Of a stretch of 17,017 nt of DNA, positions 15,769 through 17,017 are shown in pieces; the stretch's first letter is position 1; each line of letters begins with the position of its first letter. The stretch is from an uncultured Granulosicoccaceae bacterium. Its GTDB lineage: Bacteria; Pseudomonadota; Gammaproteobacteria; CALCKW01. The notes below the pieces were generated by a model. The model worked only from the letters and a program-made list of their open reading frames with translations. It did no database searches and was not told the origin of the DNA. Location: positions 1 through 17,017 of the forward strand of contig CALDHJ010000401.1 of assembly GCA_937941555.1 (NCBI GenBank), in the 5' to 3' direction. Both the position numbers and the translations under genes were made by a program.

Positions 15769-15774
15769 ATTCTA
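15769..15774 (-). promoter_or_regulatory. Candidate -10 element for yciB
   Basis: On the minus strand TAGAAT (five of six -10 consensus) ends 28 nt before the yciB ATG. The -35 at normal spacing is poor. The opposite, plus-strand direction has a possible extended -10 TGTGATACT at 15851-15859 for yciO, also without a good -35. The yciB-yciO gap of 148 bp (15741-15888) therefore probably holds both divergent promoters. Confidence 0.3.
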
Positions 15775-15888
15775 TCTGCATTTTGCGCGGCTACCGGTCG
15801 ATTTCCCGATGCGCTGTGGACTCGCACGGATAGGGTGATTGAAGCAGGCGTGTGATACTGGCGCAGGTCTACGCCAAAGCGAGCTGCC

Positions 15889-16512
15889 GTGAGCCAGTTC
15901 TTTGCCATCCACCCCGATAACCCACAGCGACGGTTGGTACGCCAAGCGGTGTCGATCGTGCAGGCGGGCGGGGTCATCGCCTACCCGACGGACTCCTGCT
16001 ATGCGCTCGGCTGTCATATCGGTGACAAGAACGCGATGGGCCGCATGGCGCGTATTCGCGCCTTGGACAAAGCGGACAACTTCACTCTCGTATGCCGGGA
16101 CCTCAGTGATCTGTCGACCTACGCCCGTGTCGACAACGCGATCTATCGGGTGCTCAGGGCTCATACGCCCGGTCCCTACACCTTTGTGCTGCGCGCGACT
16201 GCAGAGGTGCCACGCCGTTTGCAACACCCCAAGCGCAAGACCATCGGCTTGCGCGTTCCCGAGCACGCCATCGTCAGCGCGCTGCTCGAAGAGCTCGATG
16301 AGCCCTTGCTGAGCAGCACCTTGCGATTGCCCGGTGATGATCTGCCGCTGACCGATCCCGAGGAGATGCGCGAGCGCCTGCGGCACAGTGTCGACCTTGT
16401 CATCGACGGTGGGGCTTGCGGGATCGAACCAACGACCGTCGTCTCGTTTGAAACCGGCCAGGCTGTGGTTGTGCGCGAAGGACGCGGGGATGCGGCGGCG
16501 TTTTACAGCTGA
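15889..16512 (+). CDS. yciO: YciO, Sua5/YciO/YrdC-family protein
   Basis: The 207-residue protein belongs to the YrdC-like fold family of threonylcarbamoyl-AMP synthases that act in tRNA t6A37 formation. It looks like the YciO branch: MSQFFAIHPDNPQRRLVRQA, YPTDSCYALGCHIGDKNAM, NFTLVCRDLSDLSTYA, TPGPYTFVL, KRKTIGLRVP and PTTVV, with end VVREGRGDAAAFYS. YciO proteins share the ligand-binding fold with TsaC/Sua5, but their physiological role is less settled, so t6A synthesis is only an inference. The start is GTG 15889, placed by the conserved N-terminus; only a weak GAG is seen upstream. It is divergent from yciB and is followed by scpA after 54 bp. Confidence 0.94.
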   Translation: MSQFFAIHPDNPQRRLVRQAVSIVQAGGVIAYPTDSCYALGCHIGDKNAMGRMARIRALDKADNFTLVCRDLSDLSTYARVDNAIYRVLRAHTPGPYTFVLRATAEVPRRLQHPKRKTIGLRVPEHAIVSALLEELDEPLLSSTLRLPGDDLPLTDPEEMRERLRHSVDLVIDGGACGIEPTTVVSFETGQAVVVREGRGDAAAFYS

Positions 16513-16539
16513 CGGCGCCGGCCCGAGATGACGTATAAT
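16509..16539 (+). promoter_or_regulatory. Promoter for scpA
   Basis: A perfect TATAAT (16534-16539) lies 27 nt before the scpA ATG. CTGACG (16509-16514, four of six) could serve as -35, but the spacing of 19 bp is long and it overlaps the yciO stop. The predicted start near 16546 leaves a 20-nt leader with a weak CAGG at 16556-16559. Confidence 0.5.
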
Positions 16540-16566
16540 TGGCGAAACCATTCGTCAGGTTCCGCC

Positions 16567-17017
16567 ATGGACCCCGCGCCACCCGAGAGCGCAGATCAGA
16601 CCCCGACGCCCGAGGCGACCGACACGCCGGTTCAGGCGCAGATCCCGCTGGCCGTGGTGCGTGGCGAACGGCTCATGGAGCTGCCGCGCGACCTGTACAT
16701 TCCGCCGGACGCACTCGAAGTGATACTCGAGGCTTTCGAAGGGCCTCTCGACCTGCTGCTCTACCTGATCCGCAAGCAGAACCTCGATATTCTCGATATC
16801 CCGATCACCGTCATCACGCGCCAATACATGGCGTATATCGAGATGATGGATACGCTTCGGCTGGAGCTTGCGGCGGAATACCTCGTGATGGCTGCGATGC
16901 TCGCCGAGATCAAGTCGCGCATGTTGCTGCCGCGCCCTGAAGAAATAGAAGACGAGGACGACCCGCGCGCCGAACTCATCCGCCGTTTGCAGCAGTACGA
17001 GCAGATCAAGGGCGCAG
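16567..17017 (+). CDS. scpA: Segregation and condensation protein A, 3' partial
   Basis: ScpA is the kleisin that bridges SMC or MksB-type ATPases with ScpB and helps compact and segregate the chromosome. From ATG 16567 the frame is open to the window end (150 codons visible). After a Pro/Ala/Thr-rich N-terminal stretch of about 55 residues comes the ScpA core, starting [20 protein letters not shown], then [38 protein letters not shown] and an acidic segment [20 protein letters not shown], all as in gammaproteobacterial ScpA. The C-terminal winged-helix part lies outside the window. The N-terminal extension is longer than in many homologues; a later start near ATG 16675 ([11 protein letters not shown]) is possible. 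Confidence 0.93.
   Translation, partial: MDPAPPESADQTPTPEATDTPVQAQIPLAVVRGERLMELPRDLYIPPDALEVILEAFEGPLDLLLYLIRKQNLDILDIPITVITRQYMAYIEMMDTLRLELAAEYLVMAAMLAEIKSRMLLPRPEEIEDEDDPRAELIRRLQQYEQIKGA

Noticed and set aside
15859..15876. TGGCG/CGCCA hairpin just upstream of yciO as a regulatory element
   Set aside because: A single five-base stem with an eight-base loop and no other conserved feature.
15741..15977. N-terminal extension of yciB to ATG 15977
   Set aside because: The added 79 residues are not membrane-like, overlap the start of yciO, and precede the conserved MKLLYDFLP start.
16539..16940. 133-codon plus-strand open frame (Arg/Pro-rich)
   Set aside because: It is an off-frame reading of scpA, whose true frame runs from 16567 to the window end.
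1..17017. Mobile elements, CRISPR arrays, prophage genes, toxin-antitoxin or defence genes
   Set aside because: I looked for transposase, integrase, repeat-spacer patterns and flanking inverted repeats and found none; all genes are envelope, division, tRNA-modification or central metabolic types.

Overview
The window is a GC-rich stretch of gammaproteobacterial chromosome. The evidence is the order fimV-truA-trpF-accD-folC-dedD/SPOR-cvpA-purF followed by metZ, which is the arrangement known from Pseudomonas and relatives, plus gammaproteobacterial-type YciB, YciO and ScpA at the right end. FimV carries the classic FimV-N/LysM/transmembrane/acidic/FimV-C layout. I cannot place the organism below class level. 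I see no insertion sequence, prophage, CRISPR array, tRNA or rRNA.

Layout, left to right. Bases 2-3394 hold fimV, cut off at its 5' end by the window edge and closed by a clear intrinsic terminator (3412-3438). A plus-strand run of metabolic genes follows: truA, trpF, accD (ATGA overlap with trpF), folC, a SPOR-domain protein, cvpA and purF. Next comes a two-gene minus-strand unit (12039-9971): a secreted TPR/NTF2-like protein, then an overlapping L,D-transpeptidase-family enzyme with TPR, YkuD and NTF2-like parts. This unit sits between purF and metZ, which are neighbours in Pseudomonas. metZ (12281-13480) is divergent from it. A membrane glycosyltransferase of GT39/ArnT type follows on the plus strand. 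yciB (minus) is convergent with that gene and divergent from yciO (plus), and scpA runs off the right edge.

The most notable item is not a protein. The 241-bp gap between the L,D-transpeptidase unit and metZ contains a close match to the SAM-II (SAM-alpha, metA-motif) riboswitch aptamer at about 12134-12184. All the conserved single-stranded segments and both pairing regions are present. It sits just downstream of a palindromic -10 element that could fire in both directions. It lies about 97 nt upstream of the metZ start, and a hairpin and an anti-Shine-Dalgarno complement fill the space between. The element makes metabolic sense, because MetZ is the sulfhydrylase of methionine synthesis and SAM is the end product. 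SAM-II is best known from Alphaproteobacteria.

Other points worth checking are a roughly 45-residue Cys-containing insertion in YciB, a probably leaderless trpF start, a possible three-way-junction RNA upstream of the glycosyltransferase, and the Csd6/Pgp2-like architecture of the L,D-transpeptidase with a same-operon companion that looks like it without the catalytic domain. Most of the window is otherwise conserved housekeeping sequence.
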